19,603 bases of DNA from Methanobacteriota archaeon (GCA_030597775.1 JAUVRF010000002.1:1-19603); one strand, 5' to 3'. Positions 8,486 through 15,220 are shown, counted from the first letter of the stretch. Notes: generated by a model not told the origin, from the sequence alone. Numbers and translations are program-made.

Positions 8486-8494
8486 CTTATAAGA
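8486..8494 (-). promoter_or_regulatory. TATA-like box for the DUF373 gene
   Basis: The minus strand reads TCTTATAAG about 35 nt upstream of the TTG start at 8455, giving a predicted leader of roughly 10 nt. Confidence 0.5.
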
Positions 8495-8611
8495 ACATTA
8501 TCACTTGTACCGCCATCCCGGGAGTCAGAATCCGGCGTACGCCGAAGGGCACCGGGAGGTTACAGCAGCGAAGACCCCCCGACCGCCCCACCGCCTCCCA
8601 TCCACGGGCAA

Positions 8612-8621
8612 ACTTAAATAG
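8612..8621 (+). promoter_or_regulatory. TATA-like box for the ribosomal cluster
   Basis: ACTTAAATAG stands in a locally A+T-rich patch. A start point about 25 nt downstream (near 8643) would give an S19e leader of roughly 85 nt, unusual here because most genes in the window look leaderless. Confidence 0.6.
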
Positions 8622-8642
8622 GAAAGATAACTTACGAAGAAA

Positions 8643-8726
8643 CCCACGACCTAGGGTACAGGCTGGCCAACTCCATCTCAGGCGGGTCGGGCGGACCCTG
8701 GTCGACGCAAGGTCCGGGGGCGAGAC
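8643..8726 (+). promoter_or_regulatory. Predicted structured 5' leader of the S19e operon
   Basis: The G+C-rich stretch between the predicted start point and the S19e start holds overlapping inverted repeats. GGGTC (8684-8688) pairs with GACCC (8694-8698), and GGACC (8693-8697) pairs with GGTCC (8711-8715); the two are mutually exclusive. A GGGGGCGAGA sequence, similar to GGAGGTGAT, directly precedes the CTG start. A leader that folds two ways could regulate ribosomal protein translation, but no mechanism is shown. Confidence 0.3.
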
Positions 8727-9182
8727 CTGACCACGGTATGCGACGTTCCCCCGCAGCTGCTCATCGACCAGACGGCCGCGAAGCTGCAGGAGTACGAGCA
8801 GATAGCTCCCCCAGAGTGGGCCGCCGACGTTAAGACCGGCACCCACGTTGAGACCCAGCCAGTGCAGGAGAACTGGTGGCACATCCGGACCGCCGCTGTG
8901 CTCCGCAAGGTGTACGTCAACGGCCCAATCGGGACCGAGCGGCTCGCCGCCGAGTTCGGTGGATCGAAGGACCGCAGGGCCAAGCCCTACAAGGCGGTCA
9001 AGGGCTCGCGGTCCATCATTCGCCACGTCCTCCAGCAGCTGGAGGCGACAGAGCTGGTGGCGGCCGACAAGAACCGCGGTCGCATGATAACCCCCAAGGG
9101 TCAGTCCCTGCTTGACAACGTGGCCCGCGCGGTCATGAAGGGCCTGGCCAGCAAGGACCCGGAGCTGTCGAAGTACTACTAG
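8727..9182 (+). CDS. rps19e: 30S ribosomal protein S19e with apparent CTG start
   Basis: Small-subunit ribosomal protein S19e, 151 residues if started at the CTG at 8727. The first in-frame ATG/GTG/TTG is the GTG at 8862, which would delete about 45 conserved residues. Upstream of it the same frame reads TTVCDVPPQLLIDQTAAKLQ, then PPEWAADVKTG and QENWWHIRTAAVLRKVYVNG. This is the archaeal S19e N-terminus (M-x-TVYDVP, PPEW..FVKTG, WWY.R.ASILRKVY). The CTG occupies exactly the position of the family's initiator Met. Upstream of it, back to the TAG at 8652, no ATG, GTG or TTG is in frame. The rest (GGSKDRRAKP, GSRSIIRHVLQQLE, GRMITPKGQSLLD) is complete. S19e acts in 30S head assembly and pre-rRNA maturation. 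It leads the S19e-PDCD5-L39e-L31e-aIF6 cluster. Either CTG initiation or a sequence error explains the start. Confidence 0.88.
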   Translation: MTTVCDVPPQLLIDQTAAKLQEYEQIAPPEWAADVKTGTHVETQPVQENWWHIRTAAVLRKVYVNGPIGTERLAAEFGGSKDRRAKPYKAVKGSRSIIRHVLQQLEATELVAADKNRGRMITPKGQSLLDNVARAVMKGLASKDPELSKYY

Positions 9183-9219
9183 TCCCGCCGGGGGACGAAG
9201 ATCGAGAGGGTAGATAGGT

Positions 9220-9558
9220 ATGGTCGGTGGAGAGGACCCCGAACTGGATGAGATCAGGCGCAGGAAGCTCATGGAGCTCCAGCAGCAGCAGAACTATCAG
9301 GCCGAGGCATCCCGCCAGGCCAGTATGGCCGATGCTCAGCGCCAGAACATCCTCCGAGGCATCCTCACCCCCGAGGCCCGAGAACGCCTTGGCACCCTCA
9401 AGATAGCCTATCCGGACATAGCCGGTCAGGTGGAGGACCGCCTGATAATGCTCGCCCAGAGCGGCCGGCTGAACGAACTGATCGACGATGCAACTCTCAA
9501 GGAGATACTCGCCCGCCTGGTCCCATCCAAGCGCGAGATCACCATCAAAAGGAAGTGA
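9220..9558 (+). CDS. PDCD5/TFAR19-family DNA-binding protein
   Basis: A 112-residue helical protein of the PDCD5 (TFAR19) family, found in archaea and eukaryotes as a putative DNA-binding protein. Family hallmarks are the N-terminal charged helix DPELDEIRRRKLMELQQQQ, followed by QRQNILRGILTPEARERLGTLKIAYPDIAGQVEDRLIMLAQSG. The tail carries basic KREITIKRK. The length matches the archaeal family. The ATG at 9220 follows a purine-rich GAGAGGGTAGATAGG stretch. The gene lies 37 bp after S19e and 4 bp before L39e, its standard place in euryarchaeal genomes, and is probably co-transcribed. The cellular role in archaea is not established. Confidence 0.92.
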   Translation: MVGGEDPELDEIRRRKLMELQQQQNYQAEASRQASMADAQRQNILRGILTPEARERLGTLKIAYPDIAGQVEDRLIMLAQSGRLNELIDDATLKEILARLVPSKREITIKRK

Positions 9559-9562
9559 AGGG

Positions 9563-9718
9563 ATGTCTTCGCATAAACCCCTCGCAAAGAAGCTGCGACT
9601 GACCAAGGTCACCAAGCAGAACCGCCGCGTGCCCGCATGGATAATGATGAGAACGAACCGCAACTTCCAGCGCCACCCCAAGCGGCACATGTGGCGTCGG
9701 AGCAAGCTCCAGCGATAG
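9563..9718 (+). CDS. rpl39e: 50S ribosomal protein L39e
   Basis: A 51-residue, very basic protein, starting at the ATG at 9563 (MSSHKPLAKKLRLTKVTKQN) and ending in MWRRSKLQR. It contains the L39e signature RRVPAWIMMRTNR and the usual full length for the family. L39e lines part of the ribosomal exit tunnel in archaea and eukaryotes. Only 4 bp separate it from the PDCD5-family stop; the purines GGAAGTGAAGGG spanning that stop probably serve as its ribosome binding site, implying translational coupling. It is easy to miss because an upstream in-frame ATG at 9488 would give a spurious 76-residue product. It ends in TAG. Confidence 0.95.
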   Translation: MSSHKPLAKKLRLTKVTKQNRRVPAWIMMRTNRNFQRHPKRHMWRRSKLQR

Positions 9719-9739
9719 GAAGGATAAGGAGGTTCTCCA

Positions 9740-10015
9740 ATGGCCGAGGTCGAGCGCATCTACAATGTTCCGTTGGGACACGTCAAGGACGTACCCCGCA
9801 CCAAGCGTGCTCCCTACGCGATGAGACAGATCAAGAAGTTCGTGATCCGCCACATGAAGGTGGACGAAGAGGAAGAGGAGCTCTACATAGCCCCAGCCGT
9901 CAACGAGGCGGTCTGGGCCCGCGGCATCCAGAAGCCACCCTCGCACCTGCGTATCAGGGTGATCCGCCACGAGGATGAGGACCTGGTCGAGGTCACGCTT
10001 CCGGAAGAGGAATGA
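9740..10015 (+). CDS. rpl31e: 50S ribosomal protein L31e
   Basis: A 91-residue L31e protein, a component near the polypeptide exit of the archaeal large subunit. Recognisable segments are IYNVPLGHVKDVPRTKRAPYAMRQIKKFV, VDEEEEELYIAPAVNEAVWARGIQKPPSHLRIRV and an acidic tail. The length is normal. The ATG at 9740 is preceded by a good Shine-Dalgarno sequence (AAGGAGGTT, about 9728-9736), stronger than that of the neighbouring cistrons. It lies 21 bp after L39e and 19 bp before the chosen aIF6 start. Confidence 0.95.
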   Translation: MAEVERIYNVPLGHVKDVPRTKRAPYAMRQIKKFVIRHMKVDEEEEELYIAPAVNEAVWARGIQKPPSHLRIRVIRHEDEDLVEVTLPEEE

Positions 10016-10034
10016 GGGCCTGGGGCTGGTTTCC

Positions 10035-10700
10035 GTGTCGATACGGCAGGTGGACGTGAACGGCAGCTCCTACCTCGGAGTACTGAGTGCCGCCTCCGAG
10101 GACCTGTGCCTCGCCCCAGTGGTGGCGAGGGAGGAACACATCGTTCTTCTAGAGGAGACCCTGGGGACCCAGGTGCTCCAGATGACCATGGGCGGGACCA
10201 ACCTGATCGGCGCCATGGTAGCCATGAACGGCCGCGGGGCGATCGTCGGCAACATCATGACCGACGAGGAGATGGCGCTCCTGACCGAACACCGGGATGT
10301 GCTGGTCATCCACGGTCGCCTCAACTGCGCGGGCAACCTGATACTCACCAACGACACGAAGGCGTACATCCACCCCCGCATCGATGACCAGGTCCGGAAG
10401 GATATCGCCGAGGTGCTCGACGTGGAGGTCGCCGAGGGCGACCTGGCGGGCATGGGTGTGGTGGGCTCCGTGGGCTGCGCCACGAACAAGGGCGTGCTGG
10501 TCCACCCCAAGGCACGCCCGGATGAGAGGGAGGCGCTCAGCGAGTTCTTCGGCCTTCCCGTGGACATCGGCACCCTGAACTACGGCTCGCCGATGATCGG
10601 TGCAAGCTGCGTTGCCAACTCCAAGGGCGCCGTCACCGGGACCGCCTCCACCGGCATAGAGCTGGGTCGTCTCGAGGACGCCCTCGACCTCATCGACTGA
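10035..10700 (+). CDS. eif6: Translation initiation factor aIF6
   Basis: A 221-residue homologue of eIF6/aIF6, the anti-association factor that binds the large ribosomal subunit and prevents premature joining with the 30S. The repeated pentein fold is visible in the repeats: GVLSAASEDLCLAPV; NLIGAMVAMNGRGAIVGNIMTDEE; NLILTNDTKAYIHPRIDD; GSVGCATNKGVLVHPKARPDE; and NYGSPMIGASCVANSKGAVTG. I chose the GTG at 10035 (MSIRQVDVNGSSYLG) because it matches the normal archaeal N-terminus and length. The longer frame from 9975 overlaps L31e and has no homologous look. In many euryarchaea L18a, prefoldin alpha and ftsY follow aIF6; here the neighbour is a convergent transporter gene 12 bp away. Confidence 0.93.
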   Translation: MSIRQVDVNGSSYLGVLSAASEDLCLAPVVAREEHIVLLEETLGTQVLQMTMGGTNLIGAMVAMNGRGAIVGNIMTDEEMALLTEHRDVLVIHGRLNCAGNLILTNDTKAYIHPRIDDQVRKDIAEVLDVEVAEGDLAGMGVVGSVGCATNKGVLVHPKARPDEREALSEFFGLPVDIGTLNYGSPMIGASCVANSKGAVTGTASTGIELGRLEDALDLID

Positions 10701-10712
10701 GAGAGGTTCCCT

Positions 10713-11525
10713 TCATTCCTCATCCGGAAGGTCCACGAGGGTCACACCGTCCTTGGTCAATTGCTTCGTTGCCAGGGCGGTCGCCACCACCGTCGCGATG
10801 GTGCCCGAGCAGAATATCATGAAGAAGATCACCAGCTGGTACTGGGCCGCCCAGATCGGGTCCACGCCTCCCATGAGCATGCCGGTCATCCCGCCTGGGA
10901 TGAAGACGATGCCCAGGGTCTTGAGGGTGTCTATGGTGGGTATGAGGGAGCTGCGGACGGCCGAGCGCACGTGTGGCTTGAGCGAGGTCTCCGCATCGGC
11001 ACCGAGCAGCATCCTCGCCTCGATCCTCGACCTGAAGCCCCGTGTCTCGGCAAGGAGCCTGTTCAGCGAAAGGGAGGTCGCATTCATCGAGTTGCCCACC
11101 ACCATGCCCGCGATGGGAATGACGAACTCGGCTCGCAAGGGAAGGACCTGCAGGCCCAGCATGGTCCCGAGGGTGACCACGGTGGCCAGGCCGAGCGCCG
11201 GGAAGGTAGCCCTAGTGGGGTCCGGAAGGCCCTTGGCCCTCCTCGCTGAGGTGTAGGTCCCGACCACCACCATCACTGCGATGAAGGCGATGACCACCGT
11301 CCAAAGGAGCAGGTCCCCGAGCCCGAACAGGGCGTAGAGCAAGAAGCCCATGGCCATTATCTGGATGCCTCCCCTGATGGATGCGATGGCCATGTCCTTC
11401 TCCAGGCCCAGGGACCTCATCCGGGACAGGGCGGCGGCGATGACCATCAGGACCACCGACATCAGCAGTATCCAAAGCCCCCCGTAGGGTTCCAGGCTCC
11501 AAGGGTCGAAGTCGAACTCACTCAT
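10713..11525 (-). CDS. FetB/UPF0014 family ABC transporter permease
   Basis: A 270-residue membrane protein of the UPF0014 (YbbM/FetB) family, with about seven helices. Characteristic stretches are AIASIRGGIQIMAMGFLLYALF near helix 2, VGTYTSARRAKGLPD, and FVIPIAGMVVGNSMNATSLSLNRLL. A cytoplasmic segment GADAETSLKPHVRSAVRSSLIPTIDTLKTLGIVFIPGGMTGMLMGG follows, and the length matches FetB. In E. coli the FetAB pair is reported to export iron; applying that here is inference. The start codon overlaps the stop of the partner ATPase by 8 bp (ATGAGTGA), so the two are translationally coupled. Confidence 0.88.
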   Translation of the reverse strand: MSEFDFDPWSLEPYGGLWILLMSVVLMVIAAALSRMRSLGLEKDMAIASIRGGIQIMAMGFLLYALFGLGDLLLWTVVIAFIAVMVVVGTYTSARRAKGLPDPTRATFPALGLATVVTLGTMLGLQVLPLRAEFVIPIAGMVVGNSMNATSLSLNRLLAETRGFRSRIEARMLLGADAETSLKPHVRSAVRSSLIPTIDTLKTLGIVFIPGGMTGMLMGGVDPIWAAQYQLVIFFMIFCSGTIATVVATALATKQLTKDGVTLVDLPDEE

Positions 11526-12294
11526 TCAGATCACCTTCCTTGTGCTCATGCTCCATGTACACGAGCTCCCCCATGTAGAGTGCCCGTTCCTCGGGGTCCA
11601 GGTCCTCGATGAGGGACCCGGAGTCTCCCTCGGCGATGATACGGCCCCGGCGCATCAGCACCGTACGGTCCCCGAGGCGTCGCGCCTGCTCCACGTCGTG
11701 GGTAACTATTATCATCATGAAGTTGGCGTCCCCTTTCAGACCCTTGATCGCCCTCTCGACCTCCATCATCCTTCGGGGGTCCAGCGCAGCGGTGGGCTCG
11801 TCGAGCAGGAACACCTCGGGGCACAGGGTATGGGCACGGGCAATCGCGACCCGCTGACGCTCCCCGCCCGACAGCTTCTCGGCCCGGCGGCCGAGGAAGC
11901 CCTCGTCCAAGGCAGCGGCCTTCAAGGACGCATCGATGCGCTCCTTGATCACCCCGGGCTCGATCCCGGCCAGCTCCAGGCCGAAACGCAGGTTATCCTC
12001 CACCGTGCCCTCGAGCATGGCCGGGGACTGCTGGACGAGGCTCACTCGACGCCTCAACGTCGAGGGGTCCATGGCCGTGACGGGCTCACCATCGAGCAGG
12101 ATGCGCCCCTTCGTGGGCTCGTGGAGCCTCACGATGGTCCGCAGCAGCATGCTCTTGCCCGCGCCGGAACCGCCCAGGATGCAAACGGTCTCCCCGTGGT
12201 GGATGTCCAGGGATATCCCGTCCAGGATGGTCCTGCCGTCCAGCTCGAGGGACAGATCGGATATCTCCAGCTTGTGGACGTGTCCTTTCGTCAT
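11518..12294 (-). CDS. FetA-like ABC transporter ATP-binding protein
   Basis: A 258-residue ATPase partnering the UPF0014 permease. Walker A GGSGAGKS is at 41-48, Q-loop LVQQSPAML around 87-94, signature LSGGERQR from 141, Walker B VFLLDEPTAALDP around 161-173 and switch His 199 (VTHD). The short QQSPAMLEGTVEDNLRFGLEL segment resembles FetA/YbbL and phosphate/metal-type ATPases. The C-terminal extension after LIEDLDPEERALYMGEL is acidic and histidine-containing (MEHEHKEGDLNE) and might touch metal, which is speculation. The ATG at 12294 gives the normal N-terminus. The gene is divergent from the PqqB-like gene across 96 bp. Confidence 0.88.
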   Translation of the reverse strand: MTKGHVHKLEISDLSLELDGRTILDGISLDIHHGETVCILGGSGAGKSMLLRTIVRLHEPTKGRILLDGEPVTAMDPSTLRRRVSLVQQSPAMLEGTVEDNLRFGLELAGIEPGVIKERIDASLKAAALDEGFLGRRAEKLSGGERQRVAIARAHTLCPEVFLLDEPTAALDPRRMMEVERAIKGLKGDANFMMIIVTHDVEQARRLGDRTVLMRRGRIIAEGDSGSLIEDLDPEERALYMGELVYMEHEHKEGDLNE

Positions 12295-12355
12295 GATATC
12301 AGAGAGGATAGTGGGTCACATCGGAGTTAACGATATCCCTTTCGGACCCGGACCG

Positions 12356-12367
12356 AAGGCCTTATTC
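12356..12367 (+). promoter_or_regulatory. TATA-like sequence for the PqqB-like gene
   Basis: AAGGCCTTATTC places a TTATT core about 27 nt before the GTG at 12391. No Shine-Dalgarno precedes that GTG, so a leaderless mRNA beginning with GTG is plausible. The box is weak compared with others in the window. Confidence 0.35.
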
Positions 12368-12390
12368 AGCAAGAGGTACGATGACCCGTC

Positions 12391-13242
12391 GTGCGCTTCT
12401 CGGTGCTGGGAACGGGACAGGATGGTGGTGTCCCCCACGTGGCATGCAGGTGTCCCACCTGCGAGGCCGCACGCGAGGGGAGGATACCACGCCGCCTCGC
12501 TTCCAGCGCAGCCGTCATCGACAGGAAGGGAGTCCGGGCCTGGCTCATCGACGCGTCCCCCGACCTGCCAGAGCAGATGGAGACGGTCCGGGACGCGATG
12601 GGCGGCCCGAAGGTCAGCGGTGTGCCCCTCTCCGCCATCCTCCTCACCCACATCCACATGGGTCACTACTGGGGCCTGGGTCACCTGGGGAAGGAGGGGA
12701 TGATGCCCAGGGGACTGCCCGTGATCGCTCCCCCGGCAGCGGCCCGGTTCCTCAGGGAGAACCGTCCCTTCAAGGACATGGTGGAGTGGGGAGCCCTGGA
12801 TGTCCAGGTGTCGCATCCGGGAGACACCATCGACCTTGCAGAGGACCTGTCGATGAGACCGGTGACCGTTCCCCACAGGGCGGATTTCTCGGACACCGTG
12901 GCCTGGCTCGTGGAGGGTCCGAGGGAGAAGGTCCTGTACGCCCCGGACATGGACCACCTGGAGGACTCCTTCGTCGACGTCATGACCTCCGTGGACATGG
13001 CCATCATCGATGGGACGTTCTACTATCGGGACGAGATCCCGGGAGCGATGGACAGGGTGCCCCACCCACCCGTGGAGGAATCCATGGTCAGGTTGGGGCG
13101 GGTGCTCGAGGGCGGTACGCGTGTCGCGTTCACCCATCTCAATCACACGAACCCGCTCTGCGATCCCAGGTCCCACGAGTTCGAGCAGGTGGTCTCCCAG
13201 GGATTCGGGGTCTTGCTCGACGGTTACGCCGTGGACATATGA
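12391..13242 (+). CDS. PqqB-like metallo-beta-lactamase-fold protein
   Basis: A 283-residue MBL-fold protein closest in pattern to PqqB, with similarity to PhnP. An N-terminal LGTGQDGGVPH leads into Cys 19, 21 and 24 (ACRCPTC), the structural zinc site of these families. WLIDASPDLPEQ is at 51-62, then LLTHIHMGHYWGL around 84-96. Near the end come MAIIDGTFYYRDEIPG (203-218) and THLNHTNPLC followed by GFGVLLDGYAVDI, strongly PqqB-like. The usual MBL motif HxHxDH reads H87-I-H89-M-G91-H92: the Asp that binds the second metal is Gly. No other pqq gene is nearby, so a role in PQQ synthesis is not supported; hydroxylase or phosphodiesterase activity is possible. The GTG at 12391 is chosen by alignment (MRFSVLGTG); the ATG at 12381 is in another frame. 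Its stop is 6 bp from the convergent UPF0173 gene. Confidence 0.8.
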   Translation: MRFSVLGTGQDGGVPHVACRCPTCEAAREGRIPRRLASSAAVIDRKGVRAWLIDASPDLPEQMETVRDAMGGPKVSGVPLSAILLTHIHMGHYWGLGHLGKEGMMPRGLPVIAPPAAARFLRENRPFKDMVEWGALDVQVSHPGDTIDLAEDLSMRPVTVPHRADFSDTVAWLVEGPREKVLYAPDMDHLEDSFVDVMTSVDMAIIDGTFYYRDEIPGAMDRVPHPPVEESMVRLGRVLEGGTRVAFTHLNHTNPLCDPRSHEFEQVVSQGFGVLLDGYAVDI

Positions 13243-13248
13243 GAAGGG

Positions 13249-13899
13249 TCACAGGGCGAATATCCAGACCAGCTGCTCATCGTCCAGGTCCGCCTTCGAG
13301 AACTCCACGATGTTCCCGACCTTGATGACACAGTCGGGGTCGGCCCCCTCCAGGAACGGGGAGATATCGTTGATGGACAGGCTGAGCCCCCCGACCCGGT
13401 AGTGCATGGGGACTATGATGGCGGGCTTGACCATCTCGATGACCCGCCACGCGGCCGCAGCATCGATCGTGAACACGCCCCCCACGGGGATGAAGAGGAC
13501 GTCCACCCTCCCGATGGCCTTGGCCTGCTTTGGGGTCAACACGTGGCCAAGGTCTCCAAGATGGCAGAAGCTGACATCCTCCAGGATGAACTTGAAGGCG
13601 ATGTTCCCGCCCCTGGACTCTCCCTCGCTGGCGTCGTGGAAGGTCTGAATGCCCCTTATCTTGAGGCCCCCGATCTTGACAGGGGACGGGTCGGTTATGA
13701 TACGGGATTCTGGCTTGGAGACCACCCTCACGGCGGTGTGGTCGAAGTGGTCATGGCTGACAAGCACAACATCGGCCCTGACCTTCGGGGCTTGGATGCC
13801 AATGCTCCTGCCGTCGTGGGGGTCCGTGACGACGGTCACCTCGTCGCCGCTGACCTCGAAGCAGGAGTGACCGTGCCATCTCACCCTTATCGGTTCCAC
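13249..13899 (-). CDS. UPF0173-type metal-dependent hydrolase (MBL fold)
   Basis: A 216-residue MBL-fold hydrolase of the UPF0173 (YtkL-like) family. The N-terminus IRVRWHGHSCFEV and the intact motif VLVSHDHFDHTA (HxHxDH) bind the dinuclear metal centre. Further ligands are probably in TFHDASEG, CHLGDLGHVL and the late VPMHYRVGG segment; the family length is about 220-230. The substrate is unknown. The open frame reaches 14286, but the GTG at 13899 is the right start. It is preceded by GGGAGGG (13905-13911, minus strand) at proper spacing, and the family aligns from there. A TATA-like GGTATTAGTA at 13939-13948 could drive it. The gene is convergent with the PqqB-like gene and divergent from the arginine decarboxylase. 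Confidence 0.88.
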   Translation of the reverse strand: MEPIRVRWHGHSCFEVSGDEVTVVTDPHDGRSIGIQAPKVRADVVLVSHDHFDHTAVRVVSKPESRIITDPSPVKIGGLKIRGIQTFHDASEGESRGGNIAFKFILEDVSFCHLGDLGHVLTPKQAKAIGRVDVLFIPVGGVFTIDAAAAWRVIEMVKPAIIVPMHYRVGGLSLSINDISPFLEGADPDCVIKVGNIVEFSKADLDDEQLVWIFAL

Positions 13900-13979
13900 C
13901 TGATCCCTCCCAGGTGACCGGATTAAGGACCCTGTACGTACTAATACCTTGCGCGGCGCCAGGGTCCACCACCGGACAC

Positions 13980-13988
13980 AGTTAAATA
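13980..13988 (+). promoter_or_regulatory. TATA-like box for arginine decarboxylase
   Basis: AGTTAAATA lies about 27 nt before the ATG at 14012. No Shine-Dalgarno sequence intervenes, so the mRNA is probably leaderless. Confidence 0.6.
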
Positions 13989-14011
13989 GACCCCCTGCCC
14001 TTCGGCCTCCC

Positions 14012-14491
14012 ATGGACGGGTTCCTTGTGCCCCGGGGATACTTTGTGACCTCCGGCGAGGCCCACGACGGCGCCTCGGAGCTGAACGCCTTCGACCTCGC
14101 ATTGAAGGACGCGGGCATCACCGAGTGCAACCTGGTGGAGGTATCCTCGATCCTTCCTCCCGACAGCCATGAGATGGAGCCGATCGAGATCCCGAAGGGC
14201 GCCATAACGTTCTGCGTGATGGCCAAGACGGCGGGCACCTTGGGAGAGCGGGTCGGGTGCGGGCTCGCGTGGACCTGGGGCACCACCGGCAGCGGCGAGC
14301 GCTACGGGATCGTGGCCGAGCATCACAGCAACGCCCCGGCGGCCGAGGTGGACCGAATGCTGAAGGTCAAGCTGGCTAGGATGGCCGAGGTCCGGGGGAT
14401 GGATATCGAAGAGACCAAGACCTGCGTCCGGTCCATGGTCTGCGAGGGCAACTACGGGTGCGTGGTCGCGGTGCTCGTCTACGTGCCGTGA
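14012..14491 (+). CDS. pdaD: Pyruvoyl-dependent arginine decarboxylase
   Basis: A 159-residue proenzyme of PvlArgDC, which converts arginine to agmatine for polyamines and tRNA modification. The precursor self-cleaves at a Ser-Ser bond, here Ser45-Ser46 in NLVEVSSILPPDSH, giving a beta chain and an alpha chain with an N-terminal pyruvoyl group. Other family segments are LVPRGYFVTSGEA near the N-terminus, IPKGAITFCVMAKTAG, ERVGCGLAWTWG and YGIVAEHHSN. The C-terminus carries VCEGNYGCVVAVLVYVP. The length is typical of archaeal enzymes. The start at 14012 (MDGFLVPRGYF) fits homologues and the TATA spacing; the longer frame from 13949 begins upstream of the promoter. The product agmatine is the co-substrate of TiaS, whose gene begins at 19377. 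Confidence 0.94.
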   Translation: MDGFLVPRGYFVTSGEAHDGASELNAFDLALKDAGITECNLVEVSSILPPDSHEMEPIEIPKGAITFCVMAKTAGTLGERVGCGLAWTWGTTGSGERYGIVAEHHSNAPAAEVDRMLKVKLARMAEVRGMDIEETKTCVRSMVCEGNYGCVVAVLVYVP

Positions 14492-14507
14492 GGGATCCGC
14501 GTACTCC

Positions 14508-15200
14508 CTACCTCGAGACGACCTGCACCATCTTGAGGGCGGCGTTCTCCGCGCTGTCGGCCACCCGGTCCATGACATCGGTGAAGCGCATGATGTGGTA
14601 GATGGAGACGGGACCGAGCTCATCCTCCATCGCATATATGGCCTTGGACAGCTCCTTGCCCGCGCTGTCGGCCTTGTACTCGTGCTCGTGAACACTATGG
14701 CCAAGCTCGATGACCGTCTGGGTCTCCAACTTGGCAAAGGTGCTCTCCAGCAATCGGTCCAGGTGGTTCATCATCCTGCGGAGGGCCACGACGGCCTCGA
14801 CGACGTGCCCCATGAACTTCTCCAGCAAGGGCCTGAGCTCCTCTGGGAGCTTGGTCTCACGCATGTCAAGGATCTGGGCGACGTCCTGGGCGCTGTCCGC
14901 GATCGCCTCGTTGCTGGCCAGTATCTCCAGGAGGTCCTGTCGCGAGATGGGCATCAGGATCATGCGCGGGACACTGGCGCGAAGGTGTCGCTTGATCTCG
15001 TCCGCCTCGTGCTCGAGGCGTGAGATCTCCACGGAAAGTGAGGCCGCCTCCGCGTACTTGCCGTCCATGTAGAGAAAGAGCATGTCATTCAGCTTGTGGA
15101 CGGCAGTGCAGCACCGGTTGAAGTGCTCCATCAGCACCTTGATGGGTGAAGTGGGCAGGGTGTCGATCACCGTCGAGCGATAGTGTTTGCGGTCGACCAT
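14508..15200 (-). CDS. DUF47 family PhoU-like protein
   Basis: A 230-residue all-helical protein of the DUF47 (PhoU-related) family, thought to control the neighbouring Pit-type phosphate permease. Typical segments are FNRCCTAVHKLNDML, ISRLEHEADEIKRHLR, LMPISRQDLLEILASNEAIADSAQDVAQIL and VHEHEYKADSAGKELSKAIY. The E/D-rich E-x-x-A-D pairs are proposed metal-binding positions in PhoU folds. The start is the ATG at 15200 (MVDRKHYRSTV). It is preceded by a strong GGAGGT Shine-Dalgarno (about 15208-15213) located in the 20-bp gap after the pitA stop; the longer frame to 15293 overlaps pitA. It is the second gene of the pit operon and ends in TAG. Confidence 0.9.
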   Translation of the reverse strand: MVDRKHYRSTVIDTLPTSPIKVLMEHFNRCCTAVHKLNDMLFLYMDGKYAEAASLSVEISRLEHEADEIKRHLRASVPRMILMPISRQDLLEILASNEAIADSAQDVAQILDMRETKLPEELRPLLEKFMGHVVEAVVALRRMMNHLDRLLESTFAKLETQTVIELGHSVHEHEYKADSAGKELSKAIYAMEDELGPVSIYHIMRFTDVMDRVADSAENAALKMVQVVSR

Positions 15201-15220
15201 ACGAATACCTCCATGATACC

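Noticed and set aside
8495..8611. A tRNA or other RNA gene between the DUF373 and S19e genes
   Set aside because: I looked for a T-loop consensus and cloverleaf arms and found none; the stretch holds only promoter-like elements.
8738..8833. ATG at 8738 as the S19e start followed by a frameshift
   Set aside because: It is out of frame with S19e, and the conserved N-terminus is continuous in the CTG frame, so no frameshift is needed.
9975..10034. Longer N-terminus for aIF6
   Set aside because: It overlaps the L31e gene and encodes an Arg/Ser-rich stretch absent from aIF6; the GTG at 10035 gives the normal start.
13900..14286. N-terminal extension of the UPF0173 hydrolase to 14286
   Set aside because: It runs antisense through the arginine decarboxylase gene and its promoter, is not family-like, and a good Shine-Dalgarno precedes the GTG at 13899.
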